From Planctomycetaceae bacterium (GTDB lineage: Bacteria; Planctomycetota; Planctomycetia; Planctomycetales; Planctomycetaceae), in contig JAHBXV010000003.1 in assembly GCA_019636285.1 (NCBI GenBank), positions 174,562 to 238,561 of the forward strand: DNA of 64,000 nucleotides, given 5' to 3'. Shown here in pieces: positions 27,932-35,633 of this stretch; position 1 is the first letter of the stretch; every line of letters starts with the position of its first letter. Below the pieces are notes generated by a model. The model was not told the origin of the DNA. It was given only the letters and a program-made list of their open reading frames with translations, and did no database searches. Both the position numbers and the translations under genes were made by a program.

Positions 27932-27964
27932 GCGGGGACGGTCTCACTGCGAGACCGTCCCCGC
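27932..27964. terminator. Bidirectional hairpin terminator
   Basis: A perfect 14-base stem (27932-27945 with 27951-27964), very G+C-rich, encloses a five-base loop and is followed by CTTTCTGC. It lies 39 bases after the Kelch gene stop. The converging HNH gene ends inside it: its stop codon covers 27944-27946. It can end transcripts from both sides. Confidence 0.8.
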
Positions 27965-28288
27965 TTTCTGCTTGGCCACCCAGGCAACATGCCGCGCGAT
28001 TCCCTGGTGCGCGAGCAGGCTGTCGCGCGAGGAAAAATTCTCGGCCAGGACGCGTTCATCCGGAATCAGGTCGTGAATGCCACTGTGGCAGAGACGGCAC
28101 ACATACAAGCCGCGGCGCCGGAGCTCGTCCTTGCCATAGCGCTCGACGAACCGGCGAATCCGATGCACGCGCCGCGGAATGAGATGATGAAACGTCAGCG
28201 CGACCGCGCGGCCGCACAGTTCGCACGCGGAGGGAACCGTTGATTGCCGCGTCGGATATTCAGTGAGGTTGTTCGTCCCGCGCGCCAT
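27944..28288 (-). CDS. Small HNH-type nuclease-like protein
   Basis: A 114-residue protein with the cysteine and histidine arrangement of small HNH proteins: CELCG near residue 22, TFHHLIPRR near 33, then CRLCHSGIHDL about 40 residues on. The two CxxC pairs probably bind a structural zinc and the HH dipeptide lies where the catalytic general base is expected. The N-terminal tail is polar and unstructured. ATG 28288 is used. It stands alone between two plus-strand genes, convergent with the Kelch gene, and its stop codon is inside the shared terminator hairpin. A role in DNA cleavage is a family expectation only. Confidence 0.82.
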   Translation of the reverse strand: MARGTNNLTEYPTRQSTVPSACELCGRAVALTFHHLIPRRVHRIRRFVERYGKDELRRRGLYVCRLCHSGIHDLIPDERVLAENFSSRDSLLAHQGIARHVAWVAKQKAGTVSQ

Positions 28289-28498
28289 CCCATCCGCCCT
28301 GGAAATGCCCGTTCGAGAATCTGGTTATACCGATTCTAGCCGAGTCAGCGCCGACGTTTTCCCATCCGAGACCAGAACGGGAACTTGACCCATCAACTGG
28401 CGTTGATTAGTGTCGATGATCGACAGAGACCCTTTGCCATCAATGTCGGAGGCCGATCGAACCGCGGCCGACCAGGATGGTCCGCACCGGAGCCCGCT

Positions 28499-29983
28499 GT
28501 GACACGTTCGACCATTTCGGGAACTCCTCATCGCCGCGATGTGCTGAAGTCGGGCATGGCCGCCGCGACCGCATCGCTTTGTGGAATTCCCGCTGCCTGG
28601 TCCGCGAACACTGGTGCAACGTCGACGTCCGCACCGCGCGCGAAGCGATGCATCCTGATCTACCTGTTCGGTGCGGCTCCTCAGCACGAAACCTTCGACC
28701 CGAAGCCCGATGCCCCGGTCGAAATCCAGGGCGAAATGAAGGCGATTCCGACATCCGTTCCGGGAGTCGCCTTCTGTGAGGGACTCCCCCGTACCGCCGC
28801 GATTGCCGATCGCCTCGCCGTCATCCGCTCGACGACGCATCCCTTCCCGCTGCACGGAACCGCTTACGCCCTCTCCGGACTCCCTGCGTACACGACCGAC
28901 CTGGAAGCAGCCCCGCGCGATCCGCGCCACTGGCCATACATCGGCTCGGTCGCCGATCACTTGTGGTCGCGACAAGCGGCAACGTCATCCGAGCAGGCCG
29001 GACTGCCGCGCCACATTGGTCTCCCCTGGGTCTTCAATTCGCAAGCCGACGACCTGGGAGTTCTGGCCGGTCCCTATTCGGGCTTCCTCAGCCGCCGCCA
29101 CGATCCCGTCTGGGCGAAGTTCGAGGGCAACGCAACCCAGGTCGCGCCCAAGTGCCGCCATGAGCAGGCGAAGGAATACACCGACCCCTATGCCGCCGTC
29201 GCTCCCGATTGCCGCTTCGATCTCGATGGACCGGCCCAGTTCCCTGAAGGAATGTCCTCGGGACGATTCGTGGGACGCGCCGACCTGTTGTCGCGAATCG
29301 AGTCACGCGAGTCTTTGCCGTTCGCGGGAGACGTCGCCGGATACGATCGAAATCGGCACTTAGCAACGGCCCTGTTGCGCTCGCCCATCGTTCGCAGAGC
29401 GCTGGACATTCAGCAGGAACCAGCCGCTGTTCGCGAAAACTACGGCTACACGCTGTTCGGCCAGTCGTGCCTCGCGGCTCGTCGTCTGGCCGAAGCCGGC
29501 ACGCGGTTTGTCAGCGTGTTCTGGGATCCCTACGGCACCTATTTCAGCGGTGCCTGGGATACGCACCAGAACCACTACCCCCGCTTGAAGCAGTACCTCT
29601 TGCCCGGCTTTGACCGTGCGTATGCAGCCTTGATCCTCGACCTCGAACAGCGTGGCCTGCTCGATGACACGCTCGTGCTGTGCCTGACGGAACACGGCCG
29701 CACGCCGCAGATTGACTCGAAGCCGGTCGGGGCAGCACGGCATCATTGGTCGCGCGTCTATTCCTCGGTGCTAGCCGGTGGTGGCGTCCATCGCGGCGCG
29801 GTAGTTGGCCGCAGCGATCGTCTCGGCGGCGACGTGCTCGAAACGCCAATCTCTCCCAAAGATATTCTGGCGACTTCGTATCACCTGCTGGGATTCGATC
29901 CGCACGCTGTCATTCGGGACCGGCAGGACCGTCCTTTCCCGATTGCCGGCGACGGCAGCGTGCGCGGCGAAGTGATCGCCTGA
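28499..29983 (+). CDS. DUF1501 Tat-exported protein
   Basis: About 494 residues. The chosen start is GTG 28499 because GGAG sits six bases before it and it places the twin-arginine segment HRRDVLKSGMAAATASLCG at residue 11. DUF1501 landmarks are ILIYLFGAAPQHETFDPKPD, the SCLAARRLAEAGTRFVSVFWD segment, the TEHGRTPQIDSKPVGAARHHW metal-site region and a C-terminal YHLLGFDP. This copy is not paired with a DUF1549 gene; it stands between the HNH and CLC genes and is more divergent than the other two copies. The substrate is unknown. Confidence 0.92.
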   Translation: MTRSTISGTPHRRDVLKSGMAAATASLCGIPAAWSANTGATSTSAPRAKRCILIYLFGAAPQHETFDPKPDAPVEIQGEMKAIPTSVPGVAFCEGLPRTAAIADRLAVIRSTTHPFPLHGTAYALSGLPAYTTDLEAAPRDPRHWPYIGSVADHLWSRQAATSSEQAGLPRHIGLPWVFNSQADDLGVLAGPYSGFLSRRHDPVWAKFEGNATQVAPKCRHEQAKEYTDPYAAVAPDCRFDLDGPAQFPEGMSSGRFVGRADLLSRIESRESLPFAGDVAGYDRNRHLATALLRSPIVRRALDIQQEPAAVRENYGYTLFGQSCLAARRLAEAGTRFVSVFWDPYGTYFSGAWDTHQNHYPRLKQYLLPGFDRAYAALILDLEQRGLLDDTLVLCLTEHGRTPQIDSKPVGAARHHWSRVYSSVLAGGGVHRGAVVGRSDRLGGDVLETPISPKDILATSYHLLGFDPHAVIRDRQDRPFPIAGDGSVRGEVIA

Positions 29984-30118
29984 CACGCGAACGTAAACCT
30001 GCTGCACTCCGTTGCGTTTGACGGTCTCGCTTTTGGCCGGGATACTCCGCTGTGGCGTGTCGGCCCCCTGGTTTGCCGACGGTGCCCGCGGTTGACCGTC
30101 CTCCCTGGGTGACGTTGC

Positions 30119-31507
30119 ATGCCTGTTCGAGTAGACCTGTCGGAACACCGGGCGATTGCCCAATACCTCGTCACGTGGGGAGTTCTCTCGGGGGTCGTCG
30201 GTATCGCGGTCGGTTCCGCCTGCGCTCTGTTTCTGGCAACGCTCGCGTGGGCCGTCAAGACTCAGGTCGACACGCCGTGGCTGCTTTATGGGCTACCATT
30301 CGCAGGAGTCGCCATCGCTTTGATGTACGAGCGACTGGGGAAGGGGAGCGAGGCGGGCAACAACCTCATCGTCGAGGAGATTCACACGCCCGGCGGCGGC
30401 GTTCCGCTACGAATGGCGCCGCTCGTCCTCATTGGAACCATTGTGACGCATCTGTTCGGTGGATCGGCGGGCCGGGAAGGGACGGCCGTTCAAATGGGGG
30501 GCAGTCTCGCGGACGGATTCGCCCGTCTGATCCCCAGGCTGTCAGCCGTCGATCGGCGCCTCCTCCTCATGGCCGGCGTCAGCGCGGGTTTCAGCGGTGT
30601 CTTCGGGACACCCATCGCAGGGACGATCTTCGCGATGGAAGTGCTCATGATCGGGCGTCTGCAATCCTCCGCGATCGTCCCCTGTCTCTTCTCGGCCATC
30701 GTCGCGGACCAGGTCTGCCTCGCCTGGGGTATCGACCATACGCACTACCACGTTGCCTCGGTGCTCGGACCCGTGACAGGGGGCTCGCTCGCTCCTTTCG
30801 TCCTCGCGATTGCCTTGCAAGCCGTTCTGGCCGGAGCCGCGTTTGGTCTGGTCAGCCTGATCTTTTCCGAGTCGATTCACGGCTTGCAGCACCTCTTTCG
30901 CGAGTGGGTTCCCTGGAGTCTGGCCCGCCCGATGGTAGGCGGCCTGATGGTCATCGGACTCGTCTGGCTGACCGGCACGCGCGATTACCTGGGCCTGGGC
31001 GTCGACTCCGCCAATCCCGAAGTCGTCACGATCGTGCGAGCCTTCGAACCAGGAGGCGCCCATACCTGGAGCTGGGCGGCGAAGCTCTTCTTCACCGTCG
31101 TCACGCTGGCCAGCGGCTTCAAGGGGGGCGAAGTGACCCCCCTGTTTTTTATTGGTGCCGCTCTGGGAAACACATTGGCCGTGGCCTTCGGCGCGCCGAT
31201 TGATCTCTTCGCGGCGCTTGGCTTTCTCGCCGTCTTCGCCGGGGCCACGAACACGCCGATCGCTTGCACAGTGATGGGCGTTGAACTGTTTGGCGGCCAG
31301 TATCTGGTCTACTACGCCATCGCCTGCACAACCGCGTATCTCTTCAGCGGCCACTCGGGAATCTATCTCTCTCAACGCGTCGCTCACCCCAAGGGGAACG
31401 CTTCCGCGACCGAACTCGAAGAGACCCTGCGAGCCCGCCGCGCGAAATCGCCCGTTTTTTCGCGACGCGTTGTGACGAAGCCAACGCCGCCCAAAGACGT
31501 CGAATAA
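30119..31507 (+). CDS. CLC antiporter, probably fluoride-exporting clade
   Basis: A 462-residue CLC-family membrane protein with about 14 or more hydrophobic helices. The gating-glutamate motif reads GREGT (residues 118-122, Glu120) instead of the GREGP of chloride CLCs. The region aligned with the GSGIP chloride filter reads GNNLI (80-84), so the serine is replaced by asparagine. Both substitutions are those described for CLC-F fluoride/proton antiporters, a clade known to include planctomycete members. KGGEVTPLFFIGAALG forms the later filter region. The C-terminal tail is short, basic and polar, without CBS domains. ATG 30119 is used. I found no fluoride riboswitch in the 135 bases upstream. 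Confidence 0.88.
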   Translation: MPVRVDLSEHRAIAQYLVTWGVLSGVVGIAVGSACALFLATLAWAVKTQVDTPWLLYGLPFAGVAIALMYERLGKGSEAGNNLIVEEIHTPGGGVPLRMAPLVLIGTIVTHLFGGSAGREGTAVQMGGSLADGFARLIPRLSAVDRRLLLMAGVSAGFSGVFGTPIAGTIFAMEVLMIGRLQSSAIVPCLFSAIVADQVCLAWGIDHTHYHVASVLGPVTGGSLAPFVLAIALQAVLAGAAFGLVSLIFSESIHGLQHLFREWVPWSLARPMVGGLMVIGLVWLTGTRDYLGLGVDSANPEVVTIVRAFEPGGAHTWSWAAKLFFTVVTLASGFKGGEVTPLFFIGAALGNTLAVAFGAPIDLFAALGFLAVFAGATNTPIACTVMGVELFGGQYLVYYAIACTTAYLFSGHSGIYLSQRVAHPKGNASATELEETLRARRAKSPVFSRRVVTKPTPPKDVE

Positions 31508-31516
31508 TCACATGTC

Positions 31517-32509
31517 TCACAGTTGATAAATGCGCAGATGCTTGTCCGCATGCGCGACGGCAAGCTGGCTGCCGTCGCGCGAAAGGCTCATGCCGCGGCC
31601 ATCGTTTTTGAGGTTCAAACGGCCAAACTCATTCGCCTCGTCTCCCGTCCAGCCATGCAGCCATCCGCCGCCTCCGCCCCCCGAAACAGCCAGCCAGCGG
31701 TTCGACGGATGTTGCGCGACGCCCCAGACGGTCCCCTTGGTCTTGTCCTTCGATTCCAGGACGCGCACAAGCTCGCCCGTTTGCAGATTCACCAGCGCCA
31801 CCGCGATCTCGCCAACCCCGGCGAAAGCATTGGTGACGTTGATGATCCCACCCAGGCCCAGAAAGTTTCCATCGTGGCTGAGACCAATCCCGCGAGCGCC
31901 GCCAATATCGGCCCTGAAAGTCGTATCGTACCCGTGCAGCGCCGCGACGGTAAGCACTTCGCTCGATTCCCCGGTCGCCACCGACAGTCGCCGCACGACG
32001 CCCTTTTGATCGCAGGAAAAGACCGTCGACGAATCGGCTGAGAAAATCACGTTGTAAACGTGCGACGTATGGCCAGGGGATTCCAACACTCGTTCGCCAT
32101 CGCGACTCCACAGTCGAACGAAGCGGTCATTGCCGCACGTCGCCACAAACTTTCCGTCGGGACTGGCCGCGACGGCGCGAATCCAGCCTGGATGCGCCTC
32201 GACAATCTTGCGCGGCACCGGAGCGGCGTCGGCGGCTCCCCAGACCATCAGCCGCCCGTCATAACCCGCCGAATAAAAGACTTCACCATCCGGCGAACTA
32301 GCCAATCCGCGAACCCAGCTATCGTGCCCCGCCAGCGGCGTGACCATCTTCGTGGCGACGTCGTAACGATGAACCAGATGATCCTCGGCCCCGAAATAGA
32401 CGAATCGCCCCAACGGATCCCAATGGCACGCCGTCAGGGGCCGCTCATGCTTGTATTCGACGGCCAGCGTCGCCTTGTCCGGTTTGAATTCCGCGGCGGA
32501 TTCGCTCAT
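31517..32509 (-). CDS. WD40-repeat protein coupled to DUF1501
   Basis: A 330-residue cytoplasmic-looking beta-propeller, with no signal peptide. WD40 blades are evident: LTACHWDPLGRFVYFGAED, VRGLASSPDGEVFYSAGYD, IRAVAASPDGKFVATCGND, VYNVIFSADSSTVFSCD, then two divergent blades and a final GMSLSRDGSQLAVAHAD. The start overlaps the stop of the upstream DUF1501 gene (ATGA at 32506-32509). Such WD40 proteins accompany DUF1501 and DUF1549 genes in planctomycetes, but why a propeller lacking an export signal is translationally coupled to an exported protein is unclear. It converges with the CLC gene, leaving a nine-base gap. Confidence 0.92.
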   Translation of the reverse strand: MSESAAEFKPDKATLAVEYKHERPLTACHWDPLGRFVYFGAEDHLVHRYDVATKMVTPLAGHDSWVRGLASSPDGEVFYSAGYDGRLMVWGAADAAPVPRKIVEAHPGWIRAVAASPDGKFVATCGNDRFVRLWSRDGERVLESPGHTSHVYNVIFSADSSTVFSCDQKGVVRRLSVATGESSEVLTVAALHGYDTTFRADIGGARGIGLSHDGNFLGLGGIINVTNAFAGVGEIAVALVNLQTGELVRVLESKDKTKGTVWGVAQHPSNRWLAVSGGGGGGWLHGWTGDEANEFGRLNLKNDGRGMSLSRDGSQLAVAHADKHLRIYQL

Positions 32510-33792
32510 GCCAGCAGTTCCGCGATGGAAGTCTTGGAGGGGTCGGCCACTGGAAATGATCGCCCGCCGATGTCGAATTCACCCTGCGAGTCGATGCCGA
32601 CCGCCTGCAGGATCGTATGGAACACATGGCCATGGTCGACCGCGCGATCGATCACTTCGGTCCCGTTGTCGTTCGTCTTGCCGATGACGGCGCCATGCTG
32701 GACACCGGCCCCGCCCAGCACGACGCTCCAGGCGGTACCCCAGTGATCGCGGCCATAGCCTTTGTTGATCTTCGGCGTTCGCCCGAACTCGCTCATCACG
32801 CAAACATGGGTTTCCGCGAGTAGCCCGCGATCATGCAGGTCCGCGATCAGCATCGCGAACGGTCGATCGAACTCGCCGAGCTGTTCAATGTGGAAATCAA
32901 AGTTCTCGTGGTGCGAGTCATAGTCGGCATGATTCACTTGAACATAGGGAACACCGTTTTCGAGCAGCCGCCGGGCCAACAGGCAATGTCGGCCGAACTC
33001 GCTCATCCCGTAACGCTCCTGGTCGGCCTGCGACTCGCAAGACAGGTCGAACACATCGCGCTGGGCGACGAAGGCGCGAGCTTGTTCAAAGGAAAACCCA
33101 TAAGCTTCGGTCGCCGCCGTCTTGCGCTGGCCCGCGAAGCGCTGGTTGAGCTGCTCGCGGAAGGTGTTTCGTCCGGTTTCCGCCGTGTCCGTCAACCACT
33201 CTGGCCGGTCGACATTCTTCGGCGGTTTGCCATCGTAAATGGCAAGGCTCGCGTAGCGTGCTCCGAGGTAGGCGGCCGAATGGAATTCCGACTCAACATT
33301 CCGCTTGCCGGGCGAACTGCGCACCAGAATGTGTGACGGCAGGGCGAATGTTTCGGGCGTCAAGCCCTTCGCGGCGACGGCCCCCAGATGCGGAAAATCG
33401 GCCCCCGGAGTGCGTCGGTGGCCGGTCGTCATCTCGACAACGCCACGCGCATGATCGCTGTTCTTCGTATCGAGACTGCGGATGATCGACAGGTGATGCA
33501 GTTGCTGGGCGGTGTAGGGGAGCAGTTCACAGATTTGCACGCCGGGGACCGACGTCGCGATCGCCCGAAACGGCCCGCCGGTCTCGGTGTTCGGCTTCGG
33601 ATCCCAAGTCTCCAACTGGCTCACGCCGCCATGCAGAAAGACATTCAGTACCCGCTTGTGACCGGTCGACTTCGCGGCGGCGACCCCTGTCGAGCCGGAC
33701 AGCAGAGTGCCCAGCCCCAGCGCGGCAGTCCCCCCCAGAAATCCACGGCGATCAACGGCCACTGGCTGAGCCCTTGTCGATTGTTTCGTCAT
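32506..33792 (-). CDS. DUF1501 Tat-exported protein
   Basis: A 428-residue DUF1501 protein. ATG 33792 is chosen: AGGGA precedes it at good spacing and the twin-arginine signal VDRRGFLGGTAALGLGTLLSG follows at about residue 14. Family landmarks are VLNVFLHGGVSQLETWDPKP, LPYTAQQLHHLSIIRSL, HCLLARRLLENGVPYVQVNHADYDSHHENFD, and VMSEFGRTPKINKGYGRDHWG. The middle differs from the copy at 16.8 kb, so they are paralogues rather than recent duplicates. It is coupled to the WD40 gene at its 3' end and lies 155 bases downstream of another DUF1501 gene on the same strand. Confidence 0.93.
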   Translation of the reverse strand: MTKQSTRAQPVAVDRRGFLGGTAALGLGTLLSGSTGVAAAKSTGHKRVLNVFLHGGVSQLETWDPKPNTETGGPFRAIATSVPGVQICELLPYTAQQLHHLSIIRSLDTKNSDHARGVVEMTTGHRRTPGADFPHLGAVAAKGLTPETFALPSHILVRSSPGKRNVESEFHSAAYLGARYASLAIYDGKPPKNVDRPEWLTDTAETGRNTFREQLNQRFAGQRKTAATEAYGFSFEQARAFVAQRDVFDLSCESQADQERYGMSEFGRHCLLARRLLENGVPYVQVNHADYDSHHENFDFHIEQLGEFDRPFAMLIADLHDRGLLAETHVCVMSEFGRTPKINKGYGRDHWGTAWSVVLGGAGVQHGAVIGKTNDNGTEVIDRAVDHGHVFHTILQAVGIDSQGEFDIGGRSFPVADPSKTSIAELLA

Positions 33793-33947
33793 GGCGACGT
33801 CCCTGTGCGAGTCATTCGCGAATACCGGTCGGCATTCCGCAGGCGGAATGCGAAACTGTCGCCAGCGAGCCACGGCGAACGCATGATTATAAGTCGATGC
33901 GTTCATCGTCGGCAATCTCGAAGAGACACCAACAGACCGTTTTCAGC

Positions 33948-35423
33948 CTAGGCGGCCCAATCGGGAATTACGTTTCCGGCAACGCCGGTCAAACGGGCGT
34001 CGAGACCCTGAAATCGATACGTCAGCCGCAGGTGATCGAGCCCGAACAGATGCAGCATCGTGGCGTGAAAATCGTTGATGTGAACCGGCTTGTCGACAAT
34101 CGACCAGCCGATTTCATCCGTCTCGCCATACGTCATCCCGCCTCGCACGCCGCCTCCGGCCATCCAGACCGTGAACGCATACGGATGATGATCGCGGCCG
34201 GTCACGCCGCCGCGTCCCTGGCGGTTTTCGCCCAGTGGAGTGCGGCCGAATTCGCTCGCCCAGATCACGAGCGTCTCATCCAGGAGACCGCGCTGCTTGA
34301 GATCTTTGATGAGCGCGGCAACCGGCTGATCCGCCATCTGGCAGTTTCCAGCCAGTTCGCGATCGAGGTTCGAGTGATGGTCCCATGAAGCATGGTTGAT
34401 TTGCACGAAGCGCACGCCCCGTTCCACGAGCCGTCGTGCGAGGAGACAGTTCTGCGAAAACTGGCGGAACTGACCCGGCCCGCCGCCGCGCGATCCCGCC
34501 CCGTCCCCGGCTTCCTCCCGTTCCAGCCCGTAGGCGTCGATCGTCGCTTTCGTCTCGCTGGAGAGATCGATGAGGTCGGGCGCGGCCGATTGCATGCGGA
34601 AACCAAGTTCGTAACTGGCAATGCGGCTGGCAATCTCCGGATCACCCACCACGTCCAGCCGGGACTCATTCAATGTTCGCAGCGCATTGAGCCCAGCGCG
34701 TTGCAGGCCCGCACTGATTCCCGGCGGATTCGCCAGGTTCAGCACCGGATCACCCTGCCCGCGAAAGAGAACCCCCGCATAAACCGACGGAAGAAATCCG
34801 CTCTGCCACAGCGTCGCCCCGCCGCTCGTTCCGCGTCCGGCACTTAACACGACATACCCAGGCAGGTCATCGCACTCGCTCCCCAGCCCATAATTCAGCC
34901 ACGCACCGGCCGTCGGCAGGCCAAAGAACGACCGACCGCAGAGCAGCGACAATTGCGCGGGATGGTGATTGAACTGATCCGTATGCATCGAGCGGATCAT
35001 CAGCATGTCGTCGGCACAGGTCGCCAGATGCGGCAACAGGTCGCTGAACTGCATCCCGCTTTCGCCATGCTGGGTAAACTTCCGGGGGCTGCCATACAGC
35101 GCGGCGGTTTCTTTCTTGATGAACGCGAACCGCACGTTCTTCGTCATCGACTCGGGCAGAGGCTGACCATGCAGCTCGTTGAGCTTGGGCTTGGGATCGA
35201 AGAGATCGAGCTGGCTCGGTGCCCCTTCCAGAAAGATCATGATGCAGTTCTTCGCGCGCGGCGAAGAGTGCGACGGCTTGGGCGCGAGCGGATTGACGGC
35301 CGGGGGAGGAGCCGCTCGCCCCTCGCGTGCCATCAACGACGTGAGCGCGGCCATTCCAAGCCCATAACCGCTCGCTTCCAAAAAGTAGCGGCGAGTCATC
35401 GCCGCGAGTGTTTCGTTCCACAT
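33948..35423 (-). CDS. DUF1501 Tat-exported protein
   Basis: A 491-residue DUF1501 protein. ATG 35423 is supported by GGAG eight bases upstream; the twin-arginine signal TRRYFLEASGYGLGMAALTSL follows at about residue 10. Landmarks include IMIFLEGAPSQLDLFDPKPKL, the [30 protein letters not shown] segment, ASEFGRTPLGENRQGRGGV with GRDHHPYAFTVW after it, and a C-terminal [27 protein letters not shown]. It closely resembles the 16.8 kb copy at both ends. It lies downstream of the second DUF1549/DUF1553 gene, separated by a spacer holding a palindromic repeat, and probably forms the usual pair with it. Confidence 0.94.
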   Translation of the reverse strand: MWNETLAAMTRRYFLEASGYGLGMAALTSLMAREGRAAPPPAVNPLAPKPSHSSPRAKNCIMIFLEGAPSQLDLFDPKPKLNELHGQPLPESMTKNVRFAFIKKETAALYGSPRKFTQHGESGMQFSDLLPHLATCADDMLMIRSMHTDQFNHHPAQLSLLCGRSFFGLPTAGAWLNYGLGSECDDLPGYVVLSAGRGTSGGATLWQSGFLPSVYAGVLFRGQGDPVLNLANPPGISAGLQRAGLNALRTLNESRLDVVGDPEIASRIASYELGFRMQSAAPDLIDLSSETKATIDAYGLEREEAGDGAGSRGGGPGQFRQFSQNCLLARRLVERGVRFVQINHASWDHHSNLDRELAGNCQMADQPVAALIKDLKQRGLLDETLVIWASEFGRTPLGENRQGRGGVTGRDHHPYAFTVWMAGGGVRGGMTYGETDEIGWSIVDKPVHINDFHATMLHLFGLDHLRLTYRFQGLDARLTGVAGNVIPDWAA

Positions 35424-35532
35424 CGTCTGTTCTCCAGCGCCTTCCGATTGCGGCGGGCAGCAATTCTCGCTTGGCCGGCCTGGCATCATCACACCAAATC
35501 GGCCTACTGCTTTGTCACGGTTTCCTATTCGC

Positions 35533-35603
35533 GTGCCACTGGCTCCGCCAGTGCTTCTTGTGAGGCACGATCAACTTAAGGCACACTGGCGAAGGCAGTG
35601 ACA
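35533..35603. repeat. Dispersed palindromic repeat element, copy 1
   Basis: A 71-base element: a 21-base unit GTGCCACTGGCTCCGCCAGTG (35533-35553), a central part containing ATCAACTTAAG, and an inverted degenerate unit ending at 35603. Each unit is itself a hairpin (CACTGGC-TCC-GCCAGTG). The whole element aligns in reverse orientation with 63043-63110. It fills most of the spacer between the DUF1549/1553 and DUF1501 genes. Confidence 0.75.
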
Positions 35604-35633
35604 CACACCCGTATCTTTCAAATTGACAAAGCA

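Noticed and set aside
29984..30118. Fluoride (crcB) riboswitch before the CLC gene
   Set aside because: I looked for the conserved crcB core and pseudoknot pattern in this 135-base spacer and could not find it.
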